Positions 15,603 to 15,834 of a stretch of 15,834 nucleotides of DNA are shown here, piece by piece (position 1 is the stretch's first letter; every line of letters begins with the position of its first letter). The stretch covers positions 1-15,834 of the forward strand of contig CALOEW010000064.1 of NCBI GenBank assembly GCA_942492445.1, given 5' to 3'. The position numbers and the translations under genes are program-made. The notes under the pieces were generated by a model, which was given only the letters and a program-made list of their open reading frames with translations, did not search any database and was not told the DNA's origin. This stretch comes from NORP240 sp942492445. Lineage in GTDB: Bacteria > Pseudomonadota > Gammaproteobacteria > Pseudomonadales > Pseudohongiellaceae.

Positions 15603-15834
15603 ATGAGTAAGAAACCGATTTTCACTGTAGCCGGTGCCGTGCTCTGCTGCCTTTCAGGCACCCTGGCGACAGCGCAACCCTTTGACGACACGCCGTTCGA
15701 TCCGATTGCCGTCGAGGACGGAAGTGCCGGCTGGTTTCCGTCGATTTACGGCCCCGACGACCAGCTCGGAAGTTTAAACGAGGTGACGCCGGAAAAAACG
15801 CTCGAAGCGCTGAGTATAATCAAGCCCAACAAGA
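15603..15834 (+). CDS. Exported cyclase-family protein (kynurenine formamidase-like fold), 3' end outside window
   Basis: Only the first 77 codons are present. The start ATG 15603 has GAGGAG upstream and begins a Sec signal peptide (MSKKPIFTVAGAVLCCLSG, likely cleavage near ATAQ). The mature N-terminus reads GWFPSIYGPDDQLGSLNEVT then PEKTLEALSIIKPNK. This matches the start of the putative cyclase family (PF04199), metal-dependent hydrolases related to kynurenine formamidase, whose members open with a W-P-x-x-GxDDQxGxLN segment. The metal-binding HxGTHxD motif would lie beyond the window. The gene is divergent from the TonB-dependent receptor and may share regulation. Substrate is unknown. Confidence 0.8.
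   Translation, partial: MSKKPIFTVAGAVLCCLSGTLATAQPFDDTPFDPIAVEDGSAGWFPSIYGPDDQLGSLNEVTPEKTLEALSIIKPNK

Noticed and set aside
15296..15691. 131-codon minus-strand frame overlapping the cyclase-family start
   Set aside because: It runs antisense through the signal-peptide region of a well-supported gene and has no motif or start context.
1..15834. tRNA, rRNA, CRISPR arrays, phage or anti-phage defence genes
   Set aside because: No cloverleaf-like segments, no regularly spaced repeats, and no nuclease, reverse transcriptase, integrase or capsid motifs were found beyond the PLD and EEP remnants, which belong to a known housekeeping-type module.

Overview
The window looks like chromosomal DNA of a Gram-negative gammaproteobacterium, possibly marine or environmental. 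It has OmpW and TonB-dependent outer-membrane proteins, Sec signal peptides, strong Shine-Dalgarno sites and a proteobacterial arsenic operon. The genus cannot be fixed from sequence reading alone. No tRNA, rRNA, CRISPR array, plasmid origin or phage module was seen. Intact genes alternate with decaying ones.

Left part (1-5076). Positions 1-1997 carry a wrecked plus-strand locus: a phospholipase D-like domain fused to a VTT/DedA-type membrane domain, then an endonuclease/exonuclease/phosphatase (EEP) gene. Both are broken by frameshifts and stops. About 0.7 kb of apparently gene-free DNA follows. On the minus strand an intact exported SnoaL-like protein (4612-5076) lies upstream of an unrecognised membrane protein (2676-4497), which can only be read by changing frame about five times and passing one stop.

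Middle part (5293-9530). A possible 55-aa ORF precedes an intact ompW-family gene. An inverted repeat resembling insertion-sequence ends follows. Then comes a compact arsenic-resistance operon: an ArsR repressor with C-terminal cysteines, a thioredoxin-type arsenate reductase ArsC, and the arsenite exporter Acr3, whose GTG start overlaps the arsC stop. The arsR promoter, a dyad operator and the start codon are packed so tightly that arsR is probably leaderless. Convergent to the operon is a short-chain dehydrogenase pseudogene with one inserted base and one nonsense codon in its N-terminal region.

Right part (9677-15834). On the minus strand lie a large intact TonB-dependent receptor (969 aa) and, downstream of it, an exported TPR protein ending in a TonB-C-like domain. 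A 20-bp hairpin terminator follows the receptor gene. A 1-kb intergenic region with several dyads separates the receptor from a divergent exported cyclase-family hydrolase cut by the window edge. The receptor, TPR/TonB-C protein, cyclase-family protein, SnoaL-like protein and SDR would fit an uptake-and-catabolism neighbourhood for an unknown organic substrate, but that link is inference.

The main oddities are the clustered lesions, several at short homopolymers, in four genes beside undamaged large genes; an imperfect repeat at 5468 and 11640 bracketing the ompW/ars/SDR/TPR segment; and the leaderless, operator-overlapped arsR start.
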